Part shown: positions 9,075 through 19,027 of the stretch, one piece after another | Position numbering within the stretch: the first letter of the stretch is position 1 | Layout: each line of letters begins with the position of its first letter | Source of the DNA: UBA8231 sp036011085 | GTDB taxonomy: Bacteria; Latescibacterota; UBA2968; UBA8231 | NCBI GenBank assembly: GCA_036011085.1 | Contig: DASCMS010000065.1 | Location: forward strand, 54,804-118,803 | Direction of reading: 5' to 3' | DNA length: 64,000 nucleotides | Notes under the pieces: generated by a model | What the model saw: the letters and a program-made list of their open reading frames with translations, nothing else | The model's database searches: none | What the model was told of the DNA's origin: nothing | Position numbers and translations under genes: made by a program

Positions 9075-11890
9075 TGCAGCATCCTTGCCGTCATCGTTCG
9101 TCCTGGCTGGCCACATCGGTGGTGCTCGGTCTGTTCTCCGGGCCTGGTCTGGCCGACGACGATACGGTCAAGGAGGGCGGTGAGACCCCGCGCTACCCCG
9201 ACTACACGTATGAAGAGGAGCTGCCGCGCGATCTGCACAACGTGCCTGGTGCCAGTTCGGGAACCTTCTTCGAGCGCCACGACTACAGCGACGAGTTCAT
9301 CGGTCGCTGGCGGCCAGGATATCTCAACTACGGTTGGGAGGACTACGAAAACTACCGGCTGAATACGACGCCCTACCTGCGGACGTACGACAACTTCGGT
9401 AACTACATTGCCGATGGCTACGAGATCTTCCGCATGGAGGAATTCCGCACCCGAGCCCCCGTCGTTGGCAGCGTCGGTATCAAGGGGCAGTTCTACCAGA
9501 ACTGGCTTCGCCATCTGATCATCGCCGACGACTCCTATGGTCGTTGGAGCACACGGTTGATGGTGGGAGACTACATCCATACAACCTTCACGCCCTTGAC
9601 CCTGGACATGACGGGCTTCAACGGGGTGCGTTTCGACGCCATCTCCTCCGGCACCCAGCAGCTCAGTCTGATCTTCTCGCGCATCTCCGATCCGATGAAG
9701 ATCGGTTTGCGCAACGCCTCCTCCGGGATCGGCTCACCCACCGATCTGGGCAGTTCCGGCAAGAGTCAGAACCGGGACGACGGCACCTACCTGATGGGTG
9801 GCCACTGGGAAGGCGACATCGGTCGATCCTTCGTCGTTGGCGCCACCTATCTGACGATGCATCGATTCGACGCTGCGCGCGGGTTCCGCACCAACAGCCG
9901 CAAGGGGCTCGCACCGCAAAACACGGTACCTCAGCGCGTCACGCTCCGCTTTGAGGATGACTCCCCCGAAAATGGTGGCGGTGCCGCCGTTTTTGACCTC
10001 GTCGCCACGGCTACCCTGGCTCCGGCCATCGATGCGGAGGGTGAGGAGGGGGCCGTTGTGGCCCTCACGCCGATCATGATCGATCTATCGCCTGGAGTGG
10101 TGCAGGTGGGCCGTCACCTCGAGGCGAATGGCCAGTTTCGCGACGAAACGGGGAGTGACAAGCCGAACTACATCGATTACGTCTTCGAGGTCCCTGAAGA
10201 CGTCGTCGATCTGAAGTTCTCCGCCCTGCTGGCCAACGACTACAAGATCTCGATGCGGCAGGACCACTTCTTCGTCACCGATCCGGTTCGCGGCAGCGGG
10301 CAGGCCCGGGAAACCAGCTTTGCCATGATTCGGCGCGCTGACGGTGCGGTGACGGACATGTCGAACCTCGAGCGCATCCAGTTCGACTACGGGCTGAACA
10401 CGGGTATCGAGGTCTACGGCGTCAACGGCCGACTGGCCATTCCCGGTCTTGATGTTCAGGGTGAGATCGTACGCAGCCGCAACCACTTCCAGTACCCGAC
10501 GCTGCTGGGTACCCGCTCCGATTTTGAGGATTGGGCAGGTTATGTTACAGCCACCAAATCTCTCTCGACACGTGTCGACATAGGGGCCGAGTTATTCTCT
10601 ATCGGCGCGGGGTTCACCGGACTGAATCCGCACCCCAGCGACCCAGATGGCAACATTGGCGACACCTTCTACTTCAACGATCCGCGACAGCAGTTCTATC
10701 GTGGGACCGGAACCGTGACGAGTGAGCCCTATTACGCTCTGGTCGACGACAACGACAACATGCTCTACAGCGAAATTGCCGACCAGTGGATCGGCACGCA
10801 GGGCATCCCCTTCGAGGCCGGTGACGGCCGCGCCGGGGTCTATCCGTCCTTCGACCTGGATCAGGACGGGCATCCCGACTCGAATCGCAACCGCAACGAG
10901 TTTTCCGACTGGGATGAGCCATTCCTGATGTACTTCACCGACCCCGACGGGTTCTATTTCGGTGATGACTTCAACAACAACGGTATCACCGACGCCTGGG
11001 AAGACGATACGCTGCCCAACTATCCTTACTACAAGGACGAACGGGGCACGCACGTGAACGGCAAGGTAGGCCCGGTCAACGGGCTGGCCCTGAGTGTCGG
11101 GCGCTACGCCGTGGAGCAGTTGGCGGGAAGTGGTGTCAACAATGTGACCTATGGCCGGCTACGCTTCGACCAGCGGGTTGGCCGTACGTTGCGTCTGCGC
11201 TTCGAACACGAGACGAAGGACGTGGCCGACGATATCGGCAACGACTACTTCCGCTATCTGCTGCGCGAAGGCTCGGGGGCGCGCTATACGGCCACATTCT
11301 TCGCCGATCCACTCGAGACGCGAGACAGTTACGTCAATCGGGGACTGGCGCGCGCGGAGTTCGCCCCCTCTTCGGCCTGGCAGGCTGAGGCCAAGTTCCG
11401 TTACGAATTCAACCACCAGCGGCGGCGGTCCTTCCAGCAGGAGGACGATCTGCGCTTCTGGGGTGCGGTGGCACGCGCTGGCTACGCCCACAGATGGCGC
11501 AACGTCGACATCATGGCACGTGGCAAGGTCCTGTTCCAGAAGCAGACGCGGGACAGCCTCGGCGATGCTATCATCGAGAATCTCCAGCTGTTCCCCATCC
11601 TGCGGGCAGACTGGCACGTCACCGGATCGTCTCAACTCCGCTTCGGTCTGCAGGGGCTGCCTCTGTTGCGGGACTTCCGTCGTGATCGTGTCAATGATGC
11701 CAACGACTCTGATCGCACGAGCTGGACCATCATGTGGTTCAACGAGTCGGAGTACGAAGGTTACATCGTTGGCACCGAGGTTGGCATCACACGTCGCGTC
11801 ATCGACTTCGACCAGTCCGATCAGGTCGATACCCGGTTCACTCGATTCTTCGTACGCATCGTCTCGGCCGTGGGCGGAGCCGTGCGATGA
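9074..11890 (+). CDS. Large outer-membrane protein, paralogue 1 of 3
   Basis: 938 residues with a signal peptide (about 1-27, cleavage near LADDD). I do not recognise a named family. The N-terminal third has the block YLNYGWEDYENYR, an FYQNWLRHLIIA block and FTPLTLDMTGFNGVRFDA, all shared with the next gene. Around residues 590-660 lies an Asp-rich, calcium-loop-like segment (DLDQDGHPDSNRNRN, then FGDDFNNNGITDAWEDD and PNYPYYKDERG). After this the sequence alternates as amphipathic strands to the end, as in a beta-barrel. The next gene begins inside its stop codon (ATGA). The protein is probably an outer-membrane channel or scaffold of the ExbB/ExbD-containing cluster. Confidence 0.75.
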   Translation: MQHPCRHRSSWLATSVVLGLFSGPGLADDDTVKEGGETPRYPDYTYEEELPRDLHNVPGASSGTFFERHDYSDEFIGRWRPGYLNYGWEDYENYRLNTTPYLRTYDNFGNYIADGYEIFRMEEFRTRAPVVGSVGIKGQFYQNWLRHLIIADDSYGRWSTRLMVGDYIHTTFTPLTLDMTGFNGVRFDAISSGTQQLSLIFSRISDPMKIGLRNASSGIGSPTDLGSSGKSQNRDDGTYLMGGHWEGDIGRSFVVGATYLTMHRFDAARGFRTNSRKGLAPQNTVPQRVTLRFEDDSPENGGGAAVFDLVATATLAPAIDAEGEEGAVVALTPIMIDLSPGVVQVGRHLEANGQFRDETGSDKPNYIDYVFEVPEDVVDLKFSALLANDYKISMRQDHFFVTDPVRGSGQARETSFAMIRRADGAVTDMSNLERIQFDYGLNTGIEVYGVNGRLAIPGLDVQGEIVRSRNHFQYPTLLGTRSDFEDWAGYVTATKSLSTRVDIGAELFSIGAGFTGLNPHPSDPDGNIGDTFYFNDPRQQFYRGTGTVTSEPYYALVDDNDNMLYSEIADQWIGTQGIPFEAGDGRAGVYPSFDLDQDGHPDSNRNRNEFSDWDEPFLMYFTDPDGFYFGDDFNNNGITDAWEDDTLPNYPYYKDERGTHVNGKVGPVNGLALSVGRYAVEQLAGSGVNNVTYGRLRFDQRVGRTLRLRFEHETKDVADDIGNDYFRYLLREGSGARYTATFFADPLETRDSYVNRGLARAEFAPSSAWQAEAKFRYEFNHQRRRSFQQEDDLRFWGAVARAGYAHRWRNVDIMARGKVLFQKQTRDSLGDAIIENLQLFPILRADWHVTGSSQLRFGLQGLPLLRDFRRDRVNDANDSDRTSWTIMWFNESEYEGYIVGTEVGITRRVIDFDQSDQVDTRFTRFFVRIVSAVGGAVR

Positions 11891-14637
11891 GACGCCTTTG
11901 CCAGGTTATCGTCGCGCTGTTGCTGTGCGGTGCGACAGTCCAGGCGCAACAGGACTCACGCCAGCAGATCAGTCTGTCGAAAGCGCGCTTCGGTGATCGC
12001 TTCCTGTCCCGCTACGACGCCTCCTACCTCAACTACGGTTGGGTGAACTACCAGAATTATCGCGAAGCGATTCCCATCTTCAAGCGCTACGACGCTCTCG
12101 GTAACTACCTGACCGAGGGCTACGAAGTGTTTCGCATGGAGGAGTTTCGCAAGGCGTCGGCGGTTCAGGATGGAAGCCTGCTGTGGAAGGGCCGCTTCTA
12201 CCAGAACTGGATGCGTCACCTCATCATCGCCAGCGACGGTTATCGCGGCTGGACGACGCGCATCACCGTAGGCGACGCGATCCGGACACAGTTCACGCCG
12301 CTGACACTGGACATGGCCCGATTCAATGGAGTCCGCTGGGACATGGCTTCGTCCAACAACCGCTTCACCCTGCTGGTGTCACGGTTGTCCGACCCAATCA
12401 AGCTGGATCTGAAGAACCAGCTCGGACCTGGCGGCCAGGCACTGCGGGTCAACGATGGGCTCTACCTTATGGGCGGGCACTGGGAGAGTCACGTGGGTGA
12501 CTTCCTCGTTCTCGGCGCCACCTATCTCAATATCCACCGTTTCGATGCCACGCGCGGTTTCACTACCAACACCATGAAGGGGCTGACACCTCCGAGTACG
12601 ACCCTGTCTTCAGTGGTCGTCCGTTTCCAGGATGACTCTCCTGAAGATGGAGTGGGCGGGGCGGTCGTGTTCGATGTGAAGGCCGTGGCCCGGATCATCG
12701 AGAACGGTCAGGAGCGTTTCGAGGAGCTCGAGATAGACGATATAGAGCGCTCTGACGGCGTGATCGATGCCGCGCGACACGTGGAGGCGAGTGGCACTTT
12801 CGTCAATCGGGACAATCAGAACATCCCGAACTTCATCGAATATGTGTATGAGGTCCCCGACAGCACGCACGGCGTAGAGTTCTCGACCATCGTGGCCAAC
12901 GATTATCGCATCCTGATTCGGCAGGATCATCTGTACCGCGACTCGAGAGGTCGGAACAATCGGCGGGAGACCAATTTTCTGATCGTCCGTCGAGCCGACG
13001 ACAACGTCGTCGACCTGTCGAATCGTCGCCGCGTCGTCTTCGAGCACGGCATGCAGACGGGTCAGGATGTCGTCGGGTTGAATGCCAGGCTGCGGCTGAA
13101 GGGGTTCGATGTCAACGGCGAGATCGCCCGCAGTTCCGACTTCTTCCAGTTTGCCTCCGAGCACGGCAGCCGCAGCGATCAGGACGAGATGGCGGGATAC
13201 GTGACGGTCTCACGCGAGCTTCCTGGCCTGTCTCTCGGACTCGAGGCCTTTCATATCGGTCCCGCATTCGGCGGTTTCCAGCACAAGTCGCAGGCGCGTG
13301 AGAACGCCGAGATGAGCGGCGACCTGTCGACGGACGGTGTAGAGCTCGAGAACGAGCACATCCGGACCCTGGGTACGAAGTACTTCTTCAATGTGGCTCG
13401 CCAGGACCCCATCGGCACCGATGTGACCGAGGGCGGCAGTTCGACCAACACACCGATCTACGCCCTCGTCGACGACAACGACGACATGGACCAGTGGCCG
13501 GATGACTGGGTGCAGGACTGGGATATCGCCGGCCGTCGGATCAAGTACCTGGAGTCGGATGCCGGCATCTACCCGTTCTTCGATGATGACGTGGATGGCT
13601 ACGCCGACAACAACCGCAATCGCAACCAGTCGGCCGATTCTGAAGAAGCCTTCCTCATGTACTTCACCGATCCCCGGGAATTTTACTGGGGAGATGACTT
13701 CAACAACAACTTTGTCCTCGATGCCTGGGAGGACGACGACCAGCCCAACTATCCGTATTACAAGGACGAGCGCGGGTTCCATGCCGTCATCGAGTTCGAG
13801 CCACAGCACGACGTCAGTGTGATCCTCGGACGCTACGATGTCGACCAGGTGGCCGGCAGTGGCGGCAACGAGGTGGACTACGGACGCATATCTGCCCAAC
13901 GGCAACTGACGCCGACCCTGTGGGTGCGGGCCGATCACGAGAGCAAGTCGGTCAAGGATGACATCAGCAATCCGTACTTCGACTTCGTGCTGCGGGAACA
14001 GACCCAGGGGCGGCTGATCCCATTCCAGTTCTTCTTCCCGGACGAGATCGAATACCGCGATAGTTTCGTGCATCGCGGTCTGTGGCACGCCAAGTACCGA
14101 CCGAACGTTGCCTGGCAGTTCAACGCCAAGGCACGCTACGAGACAAACTCGCAGAACGCCGTGACCCTGGTGGACGGCACGAGGCGCCCGAAAGATGCCT
14201 ACGACTTCATCGGATTTCTGGCCAAGGGGGGGTATGTCCGCAAGCTGGGTCGCTGGACGCTGATGCCGCGCTTCAAGGTGCAGTACATGAAGCGCGAGCG
14301 GGACAGCGTGCCCCTGCCGATCGTCGAAGGGCTGCTGCTGGCCCCGATCCTTCGTGCCGACTATCACCTGACGACGCGTACGACGATTCGCCTTGGCGCC
14401 CAGGGGCTGCCGCTGCTCAACGACCGTCGCATCGATTACCGTGATGGCGACAACGACAGCAATCACCGCACGTACCTGATCACCTACTACAATCAGTCAG
14501 ACTTCGGCGGTTACAAGGTCGGCACCGAGGTCGGCGCCGAGTACAGACTGCAGGACTTCGACCTGAAGGGTCGCTCCGACGAGAGTTACGTGCGCTACTT
14601 CGTGCGCATGGTCGCCGGCGTCGGCAAGGTCAGGTAG
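11887..14637 (+). CDS. Large outer-membrane protein, paralogue 2 of 3
   Basis: 916 residues with a signal peptide (about 1-21, cleavage after VQA). It matches the preceding protein along its length: YLNYGWVNYQNYR, FYQNWMRHLIIA, FTPLTLDMARFNGVRWD, and the Asp-rich block near residue 565 (DDDVDGYADNNRNRN, WGDDFNNNFVLDAWEDDD, PNYPYYKDERG). The C-terminal third alternates as beta strands (GGYVRKLGRWTLMPRFKVQY). The start used is the ATG at 11887, which overlaps the previous stop by four bases; the frame is open further upstream but that would run through the previous gene. The tandem arrangement suggests duplication followed by divergence, so the two may form a hetero-oligomer. No enzyme motif was seen. 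Confidence 0.75.
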   Translation: MRRLCQVIVALLLCGATVQAQQDSRQQISLSKARFGDRFLSRYDASYLNYGWVNYQNYREAIPIFKRYDALGNYLTEGYEVFRMEEFRKASAVQDGSLLWKGRFYQNWMRHLIIASDGYRGWTTRITVGDAIRTQFTPLTLDMARFNGVRWDMASSNNRFTLLVSRLSDPIKLDLKNQLGPGGQALRVNDGLYLMGGHWESHVGDFLVLGATYLNIHRFDATRGFTTNTMKGLTPPSTTLSSVVVRFQDDSPEDGVGGAVVFDVKAVARIIENGQERFEELEIDDIERSDGVIDAARHVEASGTFVNRDNQNIPNFIEYVYEVPDSTHGVEFSTIVANDYRILIRQDHLYRDSRGRNNRRETNFLIVRRADDNVVDLSNRRRVVFEHGMQTGQDVVGLNARLRLKGFDVNGEIARSSDFFQFASEHGSRSDQDEMAGYVTVSRELPGLSLGLEAFHIGPAFGGFQHKSQARENAEMSGDLSTDGVELENEHIRTLGTKYFFNVARQDPIGTDVTEGGSSTNTPIYALVDDNDDMDQWPDDWVQDWDIAGRRIKYLESDAGIYPFFDDDVDGYADNNRNRNQSADSEEAFLMYFTDPREFYWGDDFNNNFVLDAWEDDDQPNYPYYKDERGFHAVIEFEPQHDVSVILGRYDVDQVAGSGGNEVDYGRISAQRQLTPTLWVRADHESKSVKDDISNPYFDFVLREQTQGRLIPFQFFFPDEIEYRDSFVHRGLWHAKYRPNVAWQFNAKARYETNSQNAVTLVDGTRRPKDAYDFIGFLAKGGYVRKLGRWTLMPRFKVQYMKRERDSVPLPIVEGLLLAPILRADYHLTTRTTIRLGAQGLPLLNDRRIDYRDGDNDSNHRTYLITYYNQSDFGGYKVGTEVGAEYRLQDFDLKGRSDESYVRYFVRMVAGVGKVR

Positions 14638-14655
14638 GGGAGGGACAAGGCACAC

Positions 14656-17600
14656 ATGCTACTGACATCCCTCATCGGAGCGTTGTTGGCGACGAGTATC
14701 GCCATCAGCAGCTTTGTGCCCTCGGACGAGACGCTGAAGATCGCCTTCGACCGAGGTCAACGCTTCTACGTCATCGAAGACTACGAGCAGGCCATCGAGA
14801 AGTTCCTCGTCGTTGAGCAATCTGAGGACAGCCGCTTCGTCGACGAGACCCGCGTGCTCATCCAGGTGGGCGATCTGAGCTTCCCGGTGAAGGTGGCGGC
14901 AATCTTCCAGCTGGCCAACTCCCACCGCAGCCTGGCGGTGGACCAGTTGAAGAAGGCCGGACAGGAGCGTCGGGAGGCGCGAGCCGACAGCCTGCGCCGC
15001 TCCGCCGGCGAGAACTTCAAACGTGCCGCCCATTACTATCGCGAAGCATCACAGTCGACGGATCTGCTCGAGATTCGGGTGTTGTCACAGTATCAGCTGG
15101 TGAAGACGAACTTCCAGTCGTCCAACTATGAGGGGGTGATCGAGGAGGCGGGCGTGCTGATCGACAGCTTCCCGGAAAGCGACTACGTCGACGAGGCGCT
15201 CTATGAATTGGGCTGGGCTCACTTCAGCCTCGGCCAGTTCTCCGAGGCCATCGCCGCCTTCGAGCGCCTCGATCAGCTCGGAACCGCCGCCGACTACCGC
15301 ATCGACCGGGCCCAGTTCCAGGTCGGCAAGAGCTACTTCGAACAGCAGAAGTACGCCGAGGCCCGGTCCGCCATGGGTCGACTCGTCGACAAGTACGACT
15401 TCACCGACCTGAGCGAAGCCGATCGCGTCAAGCTGGAAGCCTCCAAACTCAGCGGCGTCGTCAAGGAGACGGCCGTCGAGCTGGTGGCCAAGGCGCAGCT
15501 GCTGATCGGTGACTCCTATACAGCAGAAGGAGACGTGGAAGGCGCCTCGGCCGCCTACCGACGGGTGATCACCGACTACTCGCAGGAGCGTGATCTCGTC
15601 GAAGAGGCGTACGTCAAGATCGGTGAGGCCTACTTCGCGCAGCAGGACCTGGACGGCGGCATTCAGGTCTATCGCCGGTCGATCGATGAGGTCTCCTCTC
15701 CCGGCTTCCGGGCGCGCATGCAGGCCCGAATCGCCCGCTCCTATTATGAGGCGCGCCGGTTCTCCGAGGCGACGACGGAGTACGAGAACTACATCACGGC
15801 CTACGGCGACCTGGCCCGCGAGGGTGGTGTCTCCATAGACCGGGCCCGTTTCCTGGCGGCCCAGAGCCTGTTCGAGATGGCCGAGGCAGCACGCCTGAAA
15901 GGAGAGGACGCAGAGCCGGCCTTCCGGCGGGCTCAGGACGCGTACGAAACCGTCATCACCGAGACGCCGACGACATCGCTGATGGGCGAAAGCCTCTTCG
16001 GTGCCGGGCTGGCGGCACAGCGTCGCGGCGGCAATGACGATCTGCAACAGGCGCTGGCACTGTTCGGCCGCGTGACCACCGAGTTCGCCCAGCGCCAGGA
16101 TCTCGTTTCCAGAGCATTGCTGCAGTCGGGCCGATCGCTCTACCTGCAGAAGGAGTACGGGTCGTCGGTGAGCACGTACGAGGAGTTCGTGCGACGCTTC
16201 CCGGAGTCCAGGGATGTACCGCGCGCTCTGTTCGAGCTGGCCGTCGTGCATCGTGACGCTGAGCACTCGGACCTCGCCGTTGCCGCCTTCGATCGAATTC
16301 CACCGGAAGCTGACATCTGGCGCAAAGCGGGTCTGGCCGGAGGCGACTACCTGTTGCGCCTCGGTGATCTGGAGAGGGCCGAGACCTATCTGGAACGAGC
16401 CCGTCTCGCACACGGTCAGCAAGAGCTGCCTGCGGCGCTGACGTACATCCTCGGACGCGTGTATTTCGAGCAGGGCCGGCTGGACGAATCGGTCGAGGCC
16501 TTTTCGACGACCATCGAGATCAGTGATGCCGAGACCCCCGGTGCCATCACCCAGGGGGCGTTGCTGGGGCGGGGCACCGCCAACTACTCCCGCAAGGATC
16601 TCGAGTCGGCCGTTGTCGATCTAGAACGCCTGCTGGCTCTGTCGCCGGCGGCCAACCTCAAGGATCAGGCGCACCGACTACTGGGGCAGTGCTACATGCA
16701 GATGGGCCGCCGGGAGGAGGCCATCGAGGACTACCGGGAAATTATCGCCGCCAGCCAGAGCCCGAGAGAACGGGCAGAGTTCACCCTCCTGCTGGCCGAA
16801 CTGCACTACAGCCTGGGCAAGTACGAAGAGACCATCGAGACCTGCCAATCGCTGCTCACGGCCGAGTTCGAAGACTCTGCCGGCGAGCGCGGCTACCTGC
16901 TGAAAGAGCGCGCCTACTTCGTCATCGGTGACGTGTACACGCGCACCGACCGTCCCCAGGAGGCGCGGGACACATTTGCCCGGGCACTGCGTCAGTTCCC
17001 TCGAGGCGCCCTGCGGGCAGATCTTCTCTTTGGTCGTGCTGTGGCAACCTTCTCCCTCGGGCAGAACGAGGAAGTCATCGGCCTGCTGGAGTCGTTCGTG
17101 GAGGAATTCAACGCCAACTCAAACCTCGAAAACGCGCACTACTTCCTCGCCTACGCCAATCTGCAGGAAACCAACTTCAGCGAGGCCGCTGACTGGTTCG
17201 GCCGCCTGGCGGCCCGCTGGCCTGACAGCGAGGTCGCAGCTGAGGCCCTGTTTCAGAGAGGCGAGAACCTGTTCAACCTGGGGCGCTTCGACGACGCTGC
17301 CGTGGCCTACACCTCCGTGCTGGCCGACTACTCGGCCTCCGAATTCGTGGACAATTCCAGCTACAACCTGGGCTGGTGTCATTTCGAGGGTGAGCGCCCC
17401 GAGGCGGCCATTCTGCAGTTCCAGGAACTGCTGCGCGATTACCCTGAGAGTCCGCTGGCGGCCAGCGTGCAGTTCACCCTGGGTGATCACTACTTCAATA
17501 ACAAGGATTACGAGCAGGCGGAGACGGCATACGGGAGCGTGATCGAAAGGTACCCGGAGTCAGAGCTGGTGCCGGAAGCCGAGGCGCTCATGACAGAGCT

Positions 17601-17895
17601 GGCTGAGATCAAGGCCTACCTCAGGTATGAAGAAGCCATGGCCCTGTTCGACGCCGAAGATTACGCCCGTGCCGCCGTCGCTCTGGAGGACGTGGTACAG
17701 GGCTTTGAGAAGACGGAAACCCGAGCCGGTGCCCTGGCCAATCTGGGCATGAGCTACGAAAACCTGCGGCAGTGGAAGGACGCCTCCCGTGTCTACGGTG
17801 TCCTCGTGTCCGATTATGAAGGTGTCTCGGAAAGTGCTGCTGCGGTGGTCTTTGCCCAGGAGCACCTGAATTGGATCGTCACCAACAGACTGTAG
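14656..17895 (+). CDS. Large periplasmic TPR-repeat protein
   Basis: 1079 residues. A short hydrophobic N-terminus (about 3-20) acts as a signal peptide or anchor. Nearly all the rest is tetratricopeptide-type helical repeats of about 34-38 residues, often ending in a YP or FP element such as DSFPESDYVDEALYELG, RFPESRDVPRALFELA and RYPESELVPEAE, as in BamD and YbgF-like proteins. It should be a long solenoid spanning part of the periplasm. It lies between the tandem outer-membrane paralogues and the ExbB/ExbD genes, which fits a role linking inner-membrane motor and outer membrane. SprE/PorW of type IX systems is also a TPR protein, but homology cannot be claimed from repeats alone. A GGGAGGG stretch precedes the ATG. 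Confidence 0.82.
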   Translation: MLLTSLIGALLATSIAISSFVPSDETLKIAFDRGQRFYVIEDYEQAIEKFLVVEQSEDSRFVDETRVLIQVGDLSFPVKVAAIFQLANSHRSLAVDQLKKAGQERREARADSLRRSAGENFKRAAHYYREASQSTDLLEIRVLSQYQLVKTNFQSSNYEGVIEEAGVLIDSFPESDYVDEALYELGWAHFSLGQFSEAIAAFERLDQLGTAADYRIDRAQFQVGKSYFEQQKYAEARSAMGRLVDKYDFTDLSEADRVKLEASKLSGVVKETAVELVAKAQLLIGDSYTAEGDVEGASAAYRRVITDYSQERDLVEEAYVKIGEAYFAQQDLDGGIQVYRRSIDEVSSPGFRARMQARIARSYYEARRFSEATTEYENYITAYGDLAREGGVSIDRARFLAAQSLFEMAEAARLKGEDAEPAFRRAQDAYETVITETPTTSLMGESLFGAGLAAQRRGGNDDLQQALALFGRVTTEFAQRQDLVSRALLQSGRSLYLQKEYGSSVSTYEEFVRRFPESRDVPRALFELAVVHRDAEHSDLAVAAFDRIPPEADIWRKAGLAGGDYLLRLGDLERAETYLERARLAHGQQELPAALTYILGRVYFEQGRLDESVEAFSTTIEISDAETPGAITQGALLGRGTANYSRKDLESAVVDLERLLALSPAANLKDQAHRLLGQCYMQMGRREEAIEDYREIIAASQSPRERAEFTLLLAELHYSLGKYEETIETCQSLLTAEFEDSAGERGYLLKERAYFVIGDVYTRTDRPQEARDTFARALRQFPRGALRADLLFGRAVATFSLGQNEEVIGLLESFVEEFNANSNLENAHYFLAYANLQETNFSEAADWFGRLAARWPDSEVAAEALFQRGENLFNLGRFDDAAVAYTSVLADYSASEFVDNSSYNLGWCHFEGERPEAAILQFQELLRDYPESPLAASVQFTLGDHYFNNKDYEQAETAYGSVIERYPESELVPEAEALMTELAEIKAYLRYEEAMALFDAEDYARAAVALEDVVQGFEKTETRAGALANLGMSYENLRQWKDASRVYGVLVSDYEGVSESAAAVVFAQEHLNWIVTNRL

Positions 17896-17952
17896 TCCGC
17901 AATCGGCGCCGCGACACCGCGCGGCTCCGACACTTCAAGGAGAGCGGTGAAC

Positions 17953-18594
17953 ATGAGCGAGATCATTCAAAGCGGCGGCGAGGTAATGTGGGTCCTTGTC
18001 GTGATGTCGGTGGTGGCCCTCACCGTCCTGATGGAGCGTCTGATCGTCCTCCACCGTGCACCCGGTGAGGACGAGATCGAGCGTGCCCTCAACGAGGTCG
18101 AGCAGATCGTCAAGCAGAGCGGCGAGAAAGCGGCGGCCGAACACTGCGCCCAGGGCCGCGGCTTCGTCAACTACGTCTTCCTCGCACTGATGAAGCGGTT
18201 TGATGTGCTGGTCCTGGAGGAACGCGACGCCGATGACATGCGCGATGAGCTGGTGATGACGACGACGGCCAGCTCACGCAAGTACCTGGGCCGGTTTCTG
18301 CTGGTCCTTTCGACCATTGCCACCGTGGCGCCCCTGTTGGGACTGCTGGGCACGATTCTGGGCATGATCACCGCCTTCGAGTCGATCGCCCGCGCCGGCA
18401 CCGGGGATCCACAGGTTGTGGCTTCGGGTATCTCCGTCGCCCTGCTGACGACCGCCGGGGGCCTCATCATCGCCATCCCGTCGCTGATCTTCTATCGCTA
18501 CCTGGCGACACGGGCAGAGGCGATTGTGGAACGGGCCGAACTCTATTTTCACGCCTTCGGCAACACGCTGATCAAGACCCACTCCGCCTCCTGA
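17953..18594 (+). CDS. exbB: ExbB/TolQ/MotA family proton channel protein
   Basis: 213 residues. The three-helix topology of the family is visible: an N-terminal transmembrane helix (about 12-32), a cytoplasmic domain, and two C-terminal helices around FLLVLSTIATVAPLLGLLGTILGM and SVALLTTAGGLIIAIPSLIFYRY. The conserved signatures are ATVAPLLGLLGT and LLTTAGGL. ExbB forms the pentameric stator that surrounds an ExbD dimer and converts the proton gradient into motion. The ATG at 17953 follows AAGGAG by ten bases; a GTG at 17947 is in frame but too close. It heads the motor part of the cluster with two ExbD genes downstream. Confidence 0.93.
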   Translation: MSEIIQSGGEVMWVLVVMSVVALTVLMERLIVLHRAPGEDEIERALNEVEQIVKQSGEKAAAEHCAQGRGFVNYVFLALMKRFDVLVLEERDADDMRDELVMTTTASSRKYLGRFLLVLSTIATVAPLLGLLGTILGMITAFESIARAGTGDPQVVASGISVALLTTAGGLIIAIPSLIFYRYLATRAEAIVERAELYFHAFGNTLIKTHSAS

Positions 18595-18601
18595 TCGAGC
18601 C

Positions 18602-19027
18602 ATGCCGAAGAGCAAACGCCTGAAACGAGAGTTGGAGGAGTCCCGCACCCTCCTGAAGGACGAGGATGTGGATCTGACGCCGTTGGTGGACTGTGTCTTC
18701 ATGCTGCTGATCTTCTTCATGGTGACGACGGTGTTCATCACTTCGAAGGGGCTCAATGTCGACATGCCGAAGGACTCGACGGCGGAGAGCAAACCGGGCA
18801 AGGACATCAACCTCATCATCGAAGAGGATGGGCTGATGGAGCTCAATGGCGAGGCCGTGGCGCTCGACGATCTGCCGGAAGAGCTGAAACGACTGAAAGA
18901 GCAGCTCGAAACAGAGAACATGATCCTCCAGGCCCACCCCACAACCGTACACAACACGGTAGCCATGGTGGTCGACATCGCCCGGGCCCAGGGCCTCGAG
19001 GGCATTGCCTTCGCCCGAGAACAATGA
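18602..19027 (+). CDS. exbD: ExbD/TolR family protein (first copy)
   Basis: 141 residues. A charged cytoplasmic N-terminus leads to the single transmembrane helix about 25-45. The helix starts with DLTPLVDCVF and has the proton-carrying aspartate at Asp30, followed by MLLIFFMVTTVF. The C-terminal domain is periplasmic. It starts seven bases after the exbB stop and its own stop overlaps the next start by four bases. The periplasmic part differs strongly from the second ExbD at 20373, so the two may form a heterodimer inside ExbB, as proposed for paired ExbD/TolR proteins of gliding systems. Confidence 0.93.
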   Translation: MPKSKRLKRELEESRTLLKDEDVDLTPLVDCVFMLLIFFMVTTVFITSKGLNVDMPKDSTAESKPGKDINLIIEEDGLMELNGEAVALDDLPEELKRLKEQLETENMILQAHPTTVHNTVAMVVDIARAQGLEGIAFAREQ